Assembly: GCA_947579665.1 (NCBI GenBank)
Contig: OX388348.1
Coordinates: 9,734,001-9,798,000 of the forward strand
DNA: 64,000 bases
Origin: Sympetrum striolatum
Taxonomy: Eukaryota; Arthropoda; Insecta; Odonata; Libellulidae
Direction: 5' to 3'
In this document: piece after piece, positions 1 through 12,985 of the stretch
Layout of the letters: the number at the start of each line of letters is the position of its first letter
How positions within the stretch are numbered: position 1 is the first letter of the stretch
The notes under the pieces: generated by a model
Database searches by the model: none
Seen by the model: only the letters and a program-made list of their open reading frames with translations
Told to the model about the DNA's origin: nothing
Program-made: the position numbers and the translations under genes

Positions 1-222
1 CATTCCTTGAGGTAACGAAGGATATCTAAGGGATGCTGTAAGGATTCTAAGAGAGAAGGGACCAGATAAACCGTAAATATTATGATAAATAAGTATCTTA
101 TAATAATCATATAGATTAAAGTTAGATTCGATTGTTGTAATTCGTCATTTTAATTGAATTTTGATATTGAATGAGATTATTTTCTTTTCTGGCTAATTTC
201 CTCTTCTTTGCCTTATTTAGAT
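1..222. repeat. Reference satellite monomer (type m1 of the 10-mer HOR)
   Basis: This monomer serves as the reference unit. It is marked by CATTCCTTGAGG and GAAGGATATCTAAG, ACCAGATAAACCG instead of ACCGGATAAATCG, and TTCTGGCTAATT. It holds an imperfect internal direct repeat in the purine-rich part: AAGGAT-CTAAGGG is followed about 25 bp later by AAGGATTCTAAGAGAG. A 223-bp unit is in the usual size range for insect satellites and close to a nucleosome plus linker, but that is a general remark and not evidence of function. Confidence 0.9.
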
Positions 223-2229
223 CATTCCCTGAGTTAACGAAGGATTTCTAAGGGATGCTGTAAGGATTCTAAGAGAGAATAGACCGGATAAATCGTAAAT
301 ATTATGATAAATAAGTATCTTATAATAATCATACAGATTAAAGTTAGATTCGATTGTTGTAATCCCTCATTTTTATTGAATTTTGATATTGAATGAGATT
401 TTTTTCTTTTCTGTCTAATTTTCTCTTCTTTACCCTTATTTAGATCATTCCCTGAGGTAACCAAGGATTTCTAAGGGATGCTGTAAGGATTCTAAGAGAG
501 AAGGGACCGGATAAATCGTAAATATTATGATAAATAAGTATCTTATAATAATCATACAGATTAAAGTTAGATTCGATTTTTGTAATTCGTCATTTTAATT
601 GAATTTTGATATTTTTATGAGATTATTTTCTTTTGTCTAATTTCCTCCTCTTTGCCATTATTTAGATCATTCCCTGAGGTAACGAAGGATTTCTAAGGGA
701 TGCTGTAAGTATTCTAAGAGAGAAGGGACCGGATAAATCGTAAATATTATGATAAATAAGTATCTTATAATAATCATATAGATTTAAGTTTGATTCGATT
801 GTTGTAATTCGTCATTTTAATTGAATTTTGATATTGAATGAGATTATTTTCTTTTCTGTCTAATTTACTCTTCTTTGCATTTATTCAGGTCATTCCCTGA
901 GGTAACGAAGGATTTCTAAGGGATGCTGTAAGGATTCTAAGAGAGAAGGGACCGGATAAATCGTAAATATTATGATAAATAAGTATCTTATAATAATCAT
1001 GTAGATTAAAGTAAGATTCGATTGTTGCAATTCGTCATTTTAATTGAATTTTGATATTGAATGAGATTATTATCTTTTCTGTCTAATATCCTCTTCTTTG
1101 CCCTTATTCAGATCATTCCCTGAGGTAACGTAGGATTTCTAAGGGATGCTGTAAGGATTCTAAGAGAGAAGGGACCGGATAAATCGTAAATATTATGTTA
1201 AATAAGTATCTTATAATAATCATACAGATTAAAGTTAGATTCGATTGTTGTAATTCGTCATTTTTATTGAATTTTGATATTGAATTAGATTATTTTCTTT
1301 TCTTTCTAATTTCTTTTTCTTTGCACTTATTTAGATCATTCCCTGAGGTAACGAAGGATTTTTAAGGGATGCTGTAAGGATTCTAAGAGAGAAGGGACCG
1401 GATAAATCGTAAATATTATGATAAATATGTATCTTATAATAATCATATAGATTAAAGTTAGATTCGATTGTTGTAATTCGTCATTTTTATTGAATTTTGA
1501 TATTGAATGAGATTATTTTCTTTTCTGTCTAATTTCCTCTTCTTTGCCCTTATTCAGATCATTCCCTGAGGTAACGAAGGATTGGTAAGGGATGCTGTAA
1601 GGATTCTAAGAGAGAAGGGACCTGATAAATCGTAAATATTATGATAAATAAGTATCTTATAATAATCATATAGTTCCAAGTTAAATTCGATTGTTGTAAT
1701 TCGTTATTTTTATTGAATTTTGATAATGAATGAGATCATTTTCTTTTCTGTCTAATTTCCTCCTCTTTGCCCTTATTTCAGATCATTCCCTGAGGTAACG
1801 AAGGATTTTTAAGGGATGCTGTAAGGATTCTAATAGAGAAGGGATCGGATAAATCGTAAATATTATGATAAATAAGTATCTTATAATAATCATATAGATT
1901 AAAGTTAGATTCGATTGTTGTAATTCGTCATTTTTATTGAATTTTGATATTGAATGAGATTATTTTCTTTTCTGTCTAATTTCCTCTTCTTTGCCCTTAT
2001 TTAGATCATTCCCTGTGGTAACGAAGTATTTCTAAGGGATGCTGTAAGGATTATAAGAGAGAAGGGACCGGATATATCGTAAATATTATGATAAATATGT
2101 ATCTTATAATAATCATATAGATTAAAGCTAGATTTAATTGTTGTTATTCGTCATTTTAATTGAATTTTGATATTGAATGAGATTATTTTCTTTTCTGTCT
2201 AATTTCCTCTTCTTTGCCCTTATTCAGAT
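1..2229. repeat. 10-monomer higher-order repeat (HOR-1), copy 1
   Basis: The unit has ten monomers starting at 1, 223, 446, 668, 891, 1114, 1337, 1560, 1784 and 2007. Diagnostic variants are: m1 GGATATC; m2 GAGTTAACG with GAGAATAGACC; m3 GTAACCAAGG with GATATTTTTATGAG; m4 GTAAGTATTC; m5 CAGGTCATTCCC at its start with CATGTAGATTAAAG; m6 GTAACGTAGG with ATGTTAAATAAG; m7 GGATTTTTAAGGG; m8 GGATTGGTAAG; m9 CTAATAGAGAAGGGATCGG; m10 CTGTGGTAACGAAGTA. The same series restarts at 2230. Copies are almost identical to each other while the ten monomers inside one unit clearly differ, the defining mark of an HOR. Confidence 0.95.
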
Positions 2230-4458
2230 CATTCCTTGAGGTAACGAAGGATATCTAAGGGATGCTGTAAGGATTCTAAGAGAGAAGGGACCAGATAAAC
2301 CGTAAATATTATGATAAATAAGTATCTTATAATAATCATATAGATTAAAGTTAGATTCGATTGTTGTAATTCGTCATTTTAATTGAATTTTGATATTGAA
2401 TGAGATTATTTTCTTTTCTGGCTAATTTCCTCTTCTTTGCCTTATTTAGATCATTCCCTGAGTTAACGAAGGATTTCTAAGGGATGCTGTAAGGATTCTA
2501 AGAGAGAATAGACCGGATAAATCGTAAATATTATGATAAATAAGTATCTTATAATAATCATACAGATTAAAGTTAGATTCGATTGTTGTAATCCCTCATT
2601 TTTATTGAATTTTGATATTGAATGAGATTTTTTTCTTTTCTGTCTAATTTTCTCTTCTTTACCCTTATTTAGATCATTCCCTGAGGTAACCAAGGATTTC
2701 TAAGGGATGCTGTAAGGATTCTAAGAGAGAAGGGACCGGATAAATCGTAAATATTATGATAAATAAGTATCTTATAATAATCATACAGATTAAAGTTAGA
2801 TTCGATTTTTGTAATTCGTCATTTTAATTGAATTTTGATATTTTTATGAGATTATTTTCTTTTGTCTAATTTCCTCCTCTTTGCCATTATTTAGATCATT
2901 CCCTGAGGTAACGAAGGATTTCTAAGGGATGCTGTAAGTATTCTAAGAGAGAAGGGACCGGATAAATCGTAAATATTATGATAAATAAGTATCTTATAAT
3001 AATCATATAGATTAAAGTTTGATTCGATTGTTGTAATTCGTCATTTTAATTGAATTTTGATATTGAATGAGATTATTTTCTTTTCTGTCTAATTTACTCT
3101 TCTTTGCATTTATTCAGGTCATTCCCTGAGGTAACGAAGGATTTCTAAGGGATGCTGTAAGGATTCTAAGAGAGAAGGGACCGGATAAATCGTAAATATT
3201 ATGATAAATAAGTATCTTATAATAATCATGTAGATTAAAGTAAGATTCGATTGTTGCAATTCGTCATTTTAATTGAATTTTGATATTGAATGAGATTATT
3301 ATCTTTTCTGTCTAATATCCTCTTCTTTGCCCTTATTCAGATCATTCCCTGAGGTAACGTAGGATTTCTAAGGGATGCTGTAAGGATTCTAAGAGAGAAG
3401 GGACCGGATAAATCGTAAATATTATGTTAAATAAGTATCTTATAATAATCATACAGATTAAAGTTAGATTCGATTGTTGTAATTCGTCATTTTTATTGAA
3501 TTTTGATATTGAATTAGATTATTTTCTTTTCTTTCTAATTTCTTTTTCTTTGCACTTATTTAGATCATTCCCTGAGGTAACGAAGGATTTTTACGGGATG
3601 CTGTAAGGATTCTAAGAGAGAAGGGACCGGATAAATCGTAAATATTATGATAAATATGTATCTTATAATAATCATATAGATTAAAGTTAGATTCGATTGT
3701 TGTAATTCGTCATTTTTATTGAATTTTGATATTGAATGAGATTATTTTCTTTTCTGTCTAATTTCCTCTTCTTTGCCCTTATTCAGATCATTCCCTGAGG
3801 TAACGAAGGATTGGTAAGGGATGCTGTAAGGATTCTAAGAGAGAAGGGACCTGATAAATCGTAAATATTATGATAAATAAGTATCTTATAATAATCATAT
3901 AGTTCCAAGTTAAATTCGATTGTTGTAATTCGTTATTTTTATTGAATTTTGATAATGAATGAGATCATTTTCTTTTCTGTCTAATTTCCTCCTCTTTGCC
4001 CTTATTTCAGATCATTCCCTGAGGTAACGAAGGATTTTTAAGGGATGCTGTAAGGATTCTAATAGAGAAGGGATCGGATAAATCGTAAATATTATGATAA
4101 ATAAGTATCTTATAATAATCATATAGATTAAAGTTAGATTCGATTGTTGTAATTCGTCATTTTTATTGAATTTTGATATTGAATGAGATTATTTTCTTTT
4201 CTGTCTAATTTCCTCTTCTTTGCCCTTATTTAGATCATTCCCTGTGGTAACGAAGTATTTCTAAGGGATGCTGTAAGGATTATAAGAGAGAAGGGACCGG
4301 ATATATCGTAAATATTATGATAAATATGTATCTTATAATAATCATATAGATTAAAGCTAGATTTAATTGTTGTTATTCGTCATTTTAATTGAATTTTGAT
4401 ATTGAATGAGATTATTTTCTTTTCTGTCTAATTTCCTCTTCTTTGCCCTTATTCAGAT
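2230..4458. repeat. HOR-1, copy 2
   Basis: Same ten-monomer order as copy 1 at an offset of exactly 2,229 bp. Differences seen by eye include GATTTTTACGGG near 3590, where copy 1 has GATTTTTAAGGG, and AGATTAAAGTTTG near 3010, where copies 1, 3 and 4 have AGATTTAAGTTTG. Confidence 0.95.
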
Positions 4459-6687
4459 CATTCCTTGAGGTAACGAAGGATATCTAAGGGATGCTGTAAG
4501 GATTCTAAGAGAGAAGGGACCAGATAAACCGTAAATATTATGATAAATAAGTATCTTATAATAATCATATAGATTAAAGTTAGATTCGATTGTTGTAATT
4601 CGTCATTTTAATTGAATTTTGATATTGAATGAGATTATTTTCTTTTCTGGCTAATTTCCTCTTCTTTGCCTTATTTAGATCATTCCCTGAGTTAACGAAG
4701 GATTTCTAAGGGATGCTGTAAGGATTCTAAGAGAGAATAGACCGGATAAATCGTAAATATTATGATAAATAAGTATCTTATAATAATCATACAGATTAAA
4801 GTTAGATTCGATTGTTGTAATCCCTCATTTTTATTGAATTTTGATATTGAATGAGATTTTTTTCTTTTCTGTCTAATTTTCTCTTCTTTACCCTTATTTA
4901 GATCATTCCCTGAGGTAACCAAGGATTTCTAAGGGATGCTGTAAGGATTCTAAGAGAGAAGGGACCGGATAAATCGTAAATATTATGATAAATAAGTATC
5001 TTATAATAATCATACAGATTAAAGTTAGATTCGATTTTTGTAATTCGTCATTTTAATTGAATTTTGATATTTTTATGAGATTATTTTCTTTTGTCTAATT
5101 TCCTCCTCTTTGCCATTATTTAGATCATTCCCTGAGGTAACGAAGGATTTCTAAGGGATGCTGTAAGTATTCTAAGAGAGAAGGGACCGGATAAATCGTA
5201 AATATTATGATAAATAAGTATCTTATAATAATCATATAGATTTAAGTTTGATTCGATTGTTGTAATTCGTCATTTTAATTGAATTTTGATATTGAATGAG
5301 ATTATTTTCTTTTCTGTCTAATTTACTCTTCTTTGCATTTATTCAGGTCATTCCCTGAGGTAACGAAGGATTTCTAAGGGATGCTGTAAGGATTCTAAGA
5401 GAGAAGGGACCGGATAAATCGTAAATATTATGATAAATAAGTATCTTATAATAATCATGTAGATTAAAGTAAGATTCGATTGTTGCAATTCGTCATTTTA
5501 ATTGAATTTTGATATTGAATGAGATTATTATCTTTTCTGTCTAATATCCTCTTCTTTGCCCTTATTCAGATCATTCCCTGAGGTAACGTAGGATTTCTAA
5601 GGGATGCTGTAAGGATTCTAAGAGAGAAGGGACCGGATAAATCGTAAATATTATGTTAAATAAGTATCTTATAATAATCATACAGATTAAAGTTAGATTC
5701 GATTGTTGTAATTCGTCATTTTTATTGAATTTTGATATTGAATTAGATTATTTTCTTTTCTTTCTAATTTCTTTTTCTTTGCACTTATTTAGATCATTCC
5801 CTGAGGTAACGAAGGATTTTTAAGGGATGCTGTAAGGATTCTAAGAGAGAAGGGACCGGATAAATCGTAAATATTATGATAAATATGTATCTTATAATAA
5901 TCATATAGATTAAAGTTAGATTCGATTGTTGTAATTCGTCATTTTTATTGAATTTTGATATTGAATGAGATTATTTTCTTTTCTGTCTAATTTCCTCTTC
6001 TTTGCCCTTATTCAGATCATTCCCTGAGGTAACGAAGGATTGGTAAGGGATGCTGTAAGGATTCTAAGAGAGAAGGGACCTGATAAATCGTAAATATTAT
6101 GATAAATAAGTATCTTATAATAATCATATAGTTCCAAGTTAAATTCGATTGTTGTAATTCGTTATTTTTATTGAATTTTGATAATGAATGAGATCATTTT
6201 CTTTTCTGTCTAATTTCCTCCTCTTTGCCCTTATTTCAGATCATTCCCTGAGGTAACGAAGGATTTTTAAGGGATGCTGTAAGGATTCTAATAGAGAAGG
6301 GATCGGATAAATCGTAAATATTATGATAAATAAGTATCTTATAATAATCATATAGATTAAAGTTAGATTCGATTGTTGTAATTCGTCATTTTTATTGAAT
6401 TTTGATATTGAATGAGATTATTTTCTTTTCTGTCTAATTTCCTCTTCTTTGCCCTTATTTAGATCATTCCCTGTGGTAACGAAGTATTTCTAAGGGATGC
6501 TGTAAGGATTATAAGAGAGAAGGGACCGGATATATCGTAAATATTATGATAAATATGTATCTTATAATAATCATATAGATTAAAGCTAGATTTAATTGTT
6601 GTTATTCGTCATTTTAATTGAATTTTGATATTGAATGAGATTATTTTCTTTTCTGTCTAATTTCCTCTTCTTTGCCCTTATTCAGAT
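4459..6687. repeat. HOR-1, copy 3
   Basis: Same ten-monomer order, offset 2,229 bp from copy 2. At the m7 marker near 5817 it carries the A form (TTTTTAAGGG), as in copy 1. Confidence 0.95.
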
Positions 6688-8666
6688 CATTCCTTGAGGT
6701 AACGAAGGATATCTAAGGGATGCTGTAAGGATTCTAAGAGAGAAGGGACCAGATAAACCGTAAATATTATGATAAATAAGTATCTTATAATAATCATATA
6801 GATTAAAGTTAGATTCGATTGTTGTAATTCGTCATTTTAATTGAATTTTGATATTGAATGAGATTATTTTCTTTTCTGGCTAATTTCCTCTTCTTTGCCT
6901 TATTTAGATCATTCCCTGAGTTAACGAAGGATTTCTAAGGGATGCTGTAAGGATTCTAAGAGAGAATAGACCGGATAAATCGTAAATATTATGATAAATA
7001 AGTATCTTATAATAATCATACAGATTAAAGTTAGATTCGATTGTTGTAATCCCTCATTTTTATTGAATTTTGATATTGAATGAGATTTTTTTCTTTTCTG
7101 TCTAATTTTCTCTTCTTTACCCTTATTTAGATCATTCCCTGAGGTAACCAAGGATTTCTAAGGGATGCTGTAAGGATTCTAAGAGAGAAGGGACCGGATA
7201 AATCGTAAATATTATGATAAATAAGTATCTTATAATAATCATACAGATTAAAGTTAGATTCGATTTTTGTAATTCGTCATTTTAATTGAATTTTGATATT
7301 TTTATGAGATTATTTTCTTTTGTCTAATTTCCTCCTCTTTGCCATTATTTAGATCATTCCCTGAAGTAACGAAGGATTTCTAAGGGATGCTGTAAGTATT
7401 CTAAGAGAGAAGGGACCGGATAAATCGTAAATATTATGATAAATAAGTATCTTATAATAATCATATAGATTTAAGTTTGATTCGATTGTTGTAATTCGTC
7501 ATTTTAATTGAATTTTGATATTGAATGAGATTATTTTCTTTTCTGTCTAATTTACTCTTCTTTGCATTTATTCAGGTCATTCCCTGAGGTAACGAAGGAT
7601 TTCTAAGGGATGCTGTAAGGATTCTAAGAGAGAAGGGACCGGATAAATCGTAAATATTATGATAAATAAGTATCTTATAATAATCATGTAGATTAAAGTA
7701 AGATTCGATTGTTGCAATTCGTCATTTTAATTGAATTTTGATATTGAATGAGATTATTATCTTTTCTGTCTAATATCCTCTTCTTTGCCCTTATTCAGAT
7801 CATTCCCTGAGGTAACGTAGGATTTCTAAGGGATGCTGTAAGGATTCTAAGAGAGAAGGGACCGGATAAATCGTAAATATTATGTTAAATAAGTATCTTA
7901 TAATAATCATACAGATTAAAGTTAGATTCGATTGTTGTAATTCGTCATTTTTATTGAATTTTGATATTGAATTAGATTATTTTCTTTTCTTTCTAATTTC
8001 TTTTTCTTTGCACTTATTTAGATCATTCCCTGAGGTAACGAAGGATTTTTACGGGATGCTGTAAGGATTCTAAGAGAGAAGGGACCGGATAAATCGTAAA
8101 TATTATGATAAATATGTATCTTATAATAATCATATAGATTAAAGTTAGATTCGATTGTTGTAATTCGTCATTTTTATTGAATTTTGATATTGAATGAGAT
8201 TATTTTCTTTTCTGTCTAATTTCCTCTTCTTTGCCCTTATTCAGATCATTCCCTGAGGTAACGAAGGATTGGTAAGGGATGCTGTAAGGATTCTAAGAGA
8301 GAAGGGACCTGATAAATCGTAAATATTATGATAAATAAGTATCTTATAATAATCATATAGTTCCAAGTTAAATTCGATTGTTGTAATTCGTTATTTTTAT
8401 TGAATTTTGATAATGAATGAGATCATTTTCTTTTCTGTCTAATTTCCTCCTCTTTGCCCTTATTTCAGATCATTCCCTGAGGTAACGAAGGATTTTTAAG
8501 GGATGCTGTAAGGATTCTAATAGAGAAGGGATCGGATAAATCGTAAATATTATGATAAATAAGTATCTTATAATAATCATATAGATTAAAGTTAGATTCG
8601 ATTGTTGTAATTCGTCATTTTTATTGAATTTTGATATTGAATGAGATTATTTTCTTTTCTGTCTAA
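6688..8666. repeat. HOR-1, copy 4, truncated after nine monomers
   Basis: Matches copy 3 at an offset of 2,229 bp through monomer m9. Near 8667 it switches: CTAATTTTCTCTTC replaces CTAATTTCCTCTTC, and the next monomer reads CTGGGGTAACAAAGTA instead of CTGTGGTAACGAAGTA. It carries the C form of the m7 marker near 8047 (TTTTTACGGG), like copy 2, and a private GAAGTAACG near 7363. The switch marks the right edge of the amplified HOR-1 block. Confidence 0.9.
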
Positions 8667-10252
8667 TTTTCTCTTCTTTGCCCTTATTCAGATCATTCCC
8701 TGGGGTAACAAAGTATTTCTAAGGGATGCTGTAAGGATTCTAAGAGAGAAGGGACCGGATAAATCGTAAATATTATAACAAATAAGTATCTTATAATAAT
8801 CATATAGATTAAAGTTAGATTCGATTGTTGTAATTCGTCATTTTTATTGAATTTTGATATTGAATGAGATTATTTTCTTTTCTGTCTAATTTCCTCTTCT
8901 TTGCCCTTATTCAGATCATTCCTTGAGGTAACAAAGGATTTCTAAGGGATGCTGTAAGGATTCTAAGAGAGAATAGACCGGATAAATCGTAAATATTATG
9001 ATAAATAAGTATCTTACAATGATCATATAGAAAAAAGTTAGATTCGATTGTTGTAATTCGTTATTTTTATTGAATTTTGATAATGAATGAGATCATTTTC
9101 TTTTCTGTCTAATTTCCTCCTCTTTGCCCTTATTTCAGATCATTCCCTGAGGTAACGAAGGATTTTTAAGGGATGCTGTAAGGAATCTAAGAGAGAAGGG
9201 ACCGGATAAATCGTAAATATTATAACAAATAAGTATCTTATAATAATCATATAGATTAAAGTTAGATTCGATTGTTGTAATTCGTCATTTTTATTGAATT
9301 TTGATATTGAATGAGATTATTTTCTTTTCTGTCTAATTTTCTCTTCTTTGCCCTTATTCAGATCATTCCCTGGGGTAACAAAGTATTTCTAAGGGATGCT
9401 GTAAGGATTCTAAGAGAGAAGGGACCGGATAAATCGTAAATATTATAACAAATAAGTATCTTATAATAATCATATAGATTAAAGTTAGATTCGATTGTTG
9501 TAATTCGTCATTTTTATTGAATTTTGATATTGAATGAGATTATTTTCTTTTCTGTCTAATTTCCTCTTCTTTGCCCTTATTCAGATCATTCCTTGAGGTA
9601 ACAAAGGATTTCTAAGGGATGCTGTAAGGATTCTAAGAGAGAAGGGACCGGATAAATCGTAAATATTATAACAAATAAGTATCTTATAATAATCATATAG
9701 ATTAAAGTTAGATTCGATTGTTGTAATTCCTAATTTAAATTGAATTTTGATGTTGAATGAGATTATTTTCTTTTCTGTCTAATTTCCTTTTCTTTGCCCT
9801 TATTCAGATCATTCCCTGAGGTAACAAAGGATTTCTAAGGGATGCTGTAAGGATTCTAAGAGAGAAGGGACCGGATAAATCGTAAATATTATGATAAATA
9901 AGTATCTTATAATAATCATATAGATTAAAGTTAGATTCCATTTTTGTAATTCGTCATTTTAATTGAATTTTGATATTGAATGAGATTCTTTTCTTTTGTC
10001 TAATTTCCTCCTCTTTGCCCTTATTTAGATCATTCCCTGAGGTAACGAAGGATTTCTAAGGGATGCTGTAAGGATTCTAAGAGAGAAGGGACCGGATAAA
10101 TCGTAAATATTATGATAAATTAGTATCTTATAATAATCATATAGATTAAAGTTAGATTCGATTGTTGTAATTCGTCATTTTTATTGAATTTTGATATTGA
10201 ATGAGATTATTTTCTTTTCTGTCTAATTTCCTCTTCATTGCCCTTATTCAGA
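8667..10252. repeat. Mixed satellite monomers with the ATAACAAATAAG subtype
   Basis: These monomers do not follow HOR-1 order. Several carry ATTATAACAAATAAG where most of the array has ATTATGATAAATAAG (near 8773, 9221, 9444 and 9667), and GTAACAAAG where most have GTAACGAAG. A three-monomer internal duplication is visible: GTCTAATTTTCTCTTC at 8661 and 9331, an offset of 670 bp. The same subtype cluster recurs near 33190-33870, 45230-45900, 50790 and 62370-63720. No gene is visible. Confidence 0.85.
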
Positions 10253-12985
10253 TCATTCCCTGAGGTAACGAAGGATTTCTAAGGGATGCTGTAAGGATTC
10301 TAAGAGAGAAGGGACCGGATAAATCGTAAAAATTATGTTAAATAAGTATCTTATAATAATCATACAGATTAAAGTTAGATTCGATTGTTGTAATCCCTCA
10401 TTTTTATTGAATTTTGATGTTGAATGAGATTTTTTTCTTTTCTGTCTAATTTTCTCTTCTTTACCCTTATTTAGATCATTCCCTGAGGTAACCAAGGATT
10501 TCTAAGGGATGCTGTAAGGATTCTAAGAGAGAAGGGACCGGATAAATCGTAAATATTATGATAAATAAGTATCTTATAATAATCATACAGATTAAAGTTA
10601 GATACGATTTTTGTAATTCGTCATTTTAATTGAATTTTGATATTTTTATGAGATTATTTTCTTTTGTCTAATTTCCTCCTCTTTGCCATTATTTAGATCA
10701 TTCCCTGAGGTAACGAAGGATTTCTAAGGGATGCTGTAAGTATTCTAAGAGAGAAGGGACCGGATAAATCGTAAATATTATGATAAATAAGTATCTTATA
10801 ATAATCATACAGATTAAAGTTAGATTCGATTGTTGTAATCCCTCATTTTTATTGAATTTTGATATTGAATGAGATTTTTTTCTTTTCTGTCTAATTTTCT
10901 CTTCTTTACCCTTATTTAGATCATTCCCTGAGGTAACCAAGGATTTCTAAGGGATGCTGTAAGGATTCTAAGAGAGAAGGGACCGGATAAATCGTAAATA
11001 TTATGATAAATAAGTATCTTATAATAATCATACAGATTAAAGTTAGATTCGATTTTTGTAATTCGTCATTTTAATTGAATTTTGATATTTTTATGAGATT
11101 ATTTTCTTTTGTCTAATTTCCTCCTCTTTGCCATTATTTAGATCATTCCCTGAGGTAACGAAGGATTTCTAAGGGATGCTGTAAGTATTCTAAGAGAGAA
11201 GGGACCGGATAAATCGTAAATATTATGATAAATAAGTATCTTATAATAATCATATAGATTAAAGTTTGATTCGATTGTTGTAATTCGTCATTTTAATTGA
11301 ATTTTGATATTGAATGAGATTATTTTCTTTTCTGTCTAATTTACTCTTCTTTGCATTTATTCAGGTCATTCCCTGAGGTAACGAAGGATTTCTAAGGGAT
11401 GCTGTAAGGATTCTAAGAGAGAAGGGACCGGATAAATCGTAAATATTATGATAAATAAGTATCTTATAATAATCATGTAGATTAAAGTAAGATTCGATTG
11501 TTGCAATTCGTCATTTTAATTGAATTTTGATATTGAATGAGATTATTTTCTTTTCTGTCTAATATCCTCTTCTTTGCCCTTATTCAGATCATTCCCTGAG
11601 GTAACGTAGGATTTCTAAGGGATGCTGTAAGGATTCTAAGAGAGAAGGGACCGGATAAATCGTAAATATTATGTTAAAGAAGTATCTTATAATAATCATA
11701 CAGATTAAAGTTAGATTCGATTGTTGTAATTCGTCATTTTTATTGAATTTTGATATTGAATTAGATTATTTTCTTTTCTTTCTAATTTCTTTTTCTTTGC
11801 ACTTATTTAGATCATTCCCTGAGGTAACGAAGGATTTTTAAGGGATGCTGTAAGGATTCTAAGAGAGAAGGGACCGGATAAATCGTAAATATTATGATAA
11901 ATATGTATCTTATAATAATCATATAGATTAAAGTTAGATTCGATTGTTGTAATTCGTCATTTTTATTGAATTTTGATATTGAATGAGATTATTTTCTTTT
12001 CTGTCTAATTTCCTCTTCTTTGCCCTTATTCAGATCATTCCCTGAGGTAACGAAGGATTGGTAAGGGATGCTGTAAGGATTCTAAGAGAGAAGGGACCTG
12101 ATAAATCGTAAATATTATGATAAATAAGTATCTTATAATAATCATATAGTTCCAAGTTAAATTCGATTGTTGTAATTCGTTATTTTTATTGAATTTTGAT
12201 AATGAATGAGATCATTTTCTTTTCTGTCTAATTTCCTCCTCTTTGCCCTTATTTCAGATCATTCCCTGAGGTAACGAAGGATTTTTAAGGGATGCTGTAA
12301 GGATTCTAATAGAGAAGGGATCGGATAAATCGTAAATATTATGATAAATAAGTATCTTATAATAATCATATAGATTAAAGTTAGATTCGATTTTTGTAAT
12401 TCGTCATTTTTATTGAATTTTGATATTGAATGAGATTATTTTCTTTTCTGTCTAATTTCCTCTTCTTTGCCCTTATTTAGATCATTCCCTGTGGTAACGA
12501 AGTATTTCTAAGGGATGCTGTAAGGATTATAAGAGAGAAGGGACCGGATATATCGTAAATATTATGATAAATATGTATCTTATAATAATCTTATAGATTA
12601 AAGCTAGATTTAATTGTTGTAATTCGTCATTTTAATTGAATTTTGATATTGAATGAGATTATTTTCTTTTCTGTCTAATTTCCTCTTCTTTGCCCTTATT
12701 CAGATCATTCCTTGAGGTAACGAAGGATATCTAAGGGATGCTGTAAGGATTCTAAGAGAGAAGGGACCAGATAAACCGTAAATATTATGATAAATAAGTA
12801 TCTTATAATAATCATATAGATTAAAGTTAGATTCGATTGTTGTAATTCGTCATTTTAATTGAATTTTGATATTGAATGAGATTATTTTCTTTTCTGGCTA
12901 ATTTCCTCTTCTTTGCCTTATTTAGATCATTCCCTGAGGTAACGAAGGATTTCTAAGGGATGCTGTAAGGATTCTAAGAGAGAAT
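10253..12985. repeat. Single HOR-1-like series with local m2-m3-m4 expansion
   Basis: The ten-monomer series appears here once, in the order m3, m4, then m2-like, m3, m4, m5, m6, m7, m8, m9, m10, m1, m2. The first part is paralogous to 34446 onward (offset 24,193 bp) and the later part to 36201 onward (offset 24,861 bp). The 668-bp step equals three monomers. This shows that the HOR-1 order exists outside the amplified block at 1-8666 and was probably its source. Confidence 0.85.

Noticed and set aside
234..464. Recurrent minus-strand ORF of 76-80 codons (also at 2463, 4692, 6921, 10253, 10698, 34446, 35559, 46479, 47370 and 48038)
   Set aside because: It spans one monomer and recurs only because the monomer types m2/m3 are copied. 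Other monomers have stops in the same frame, there is no domain or signal peptide with support, and identity follows from recent duplication and not from protein selection.
3424..3606. Plus-strand ORF of 60 codons (also at 7882, and 63 codons at 56805)
   Set aside because: Its length depends on single substitutions in a satellite monomer (for example TTTTTACGGG for TTTTTAAGGG) and it is absent from the sister HOR copies.
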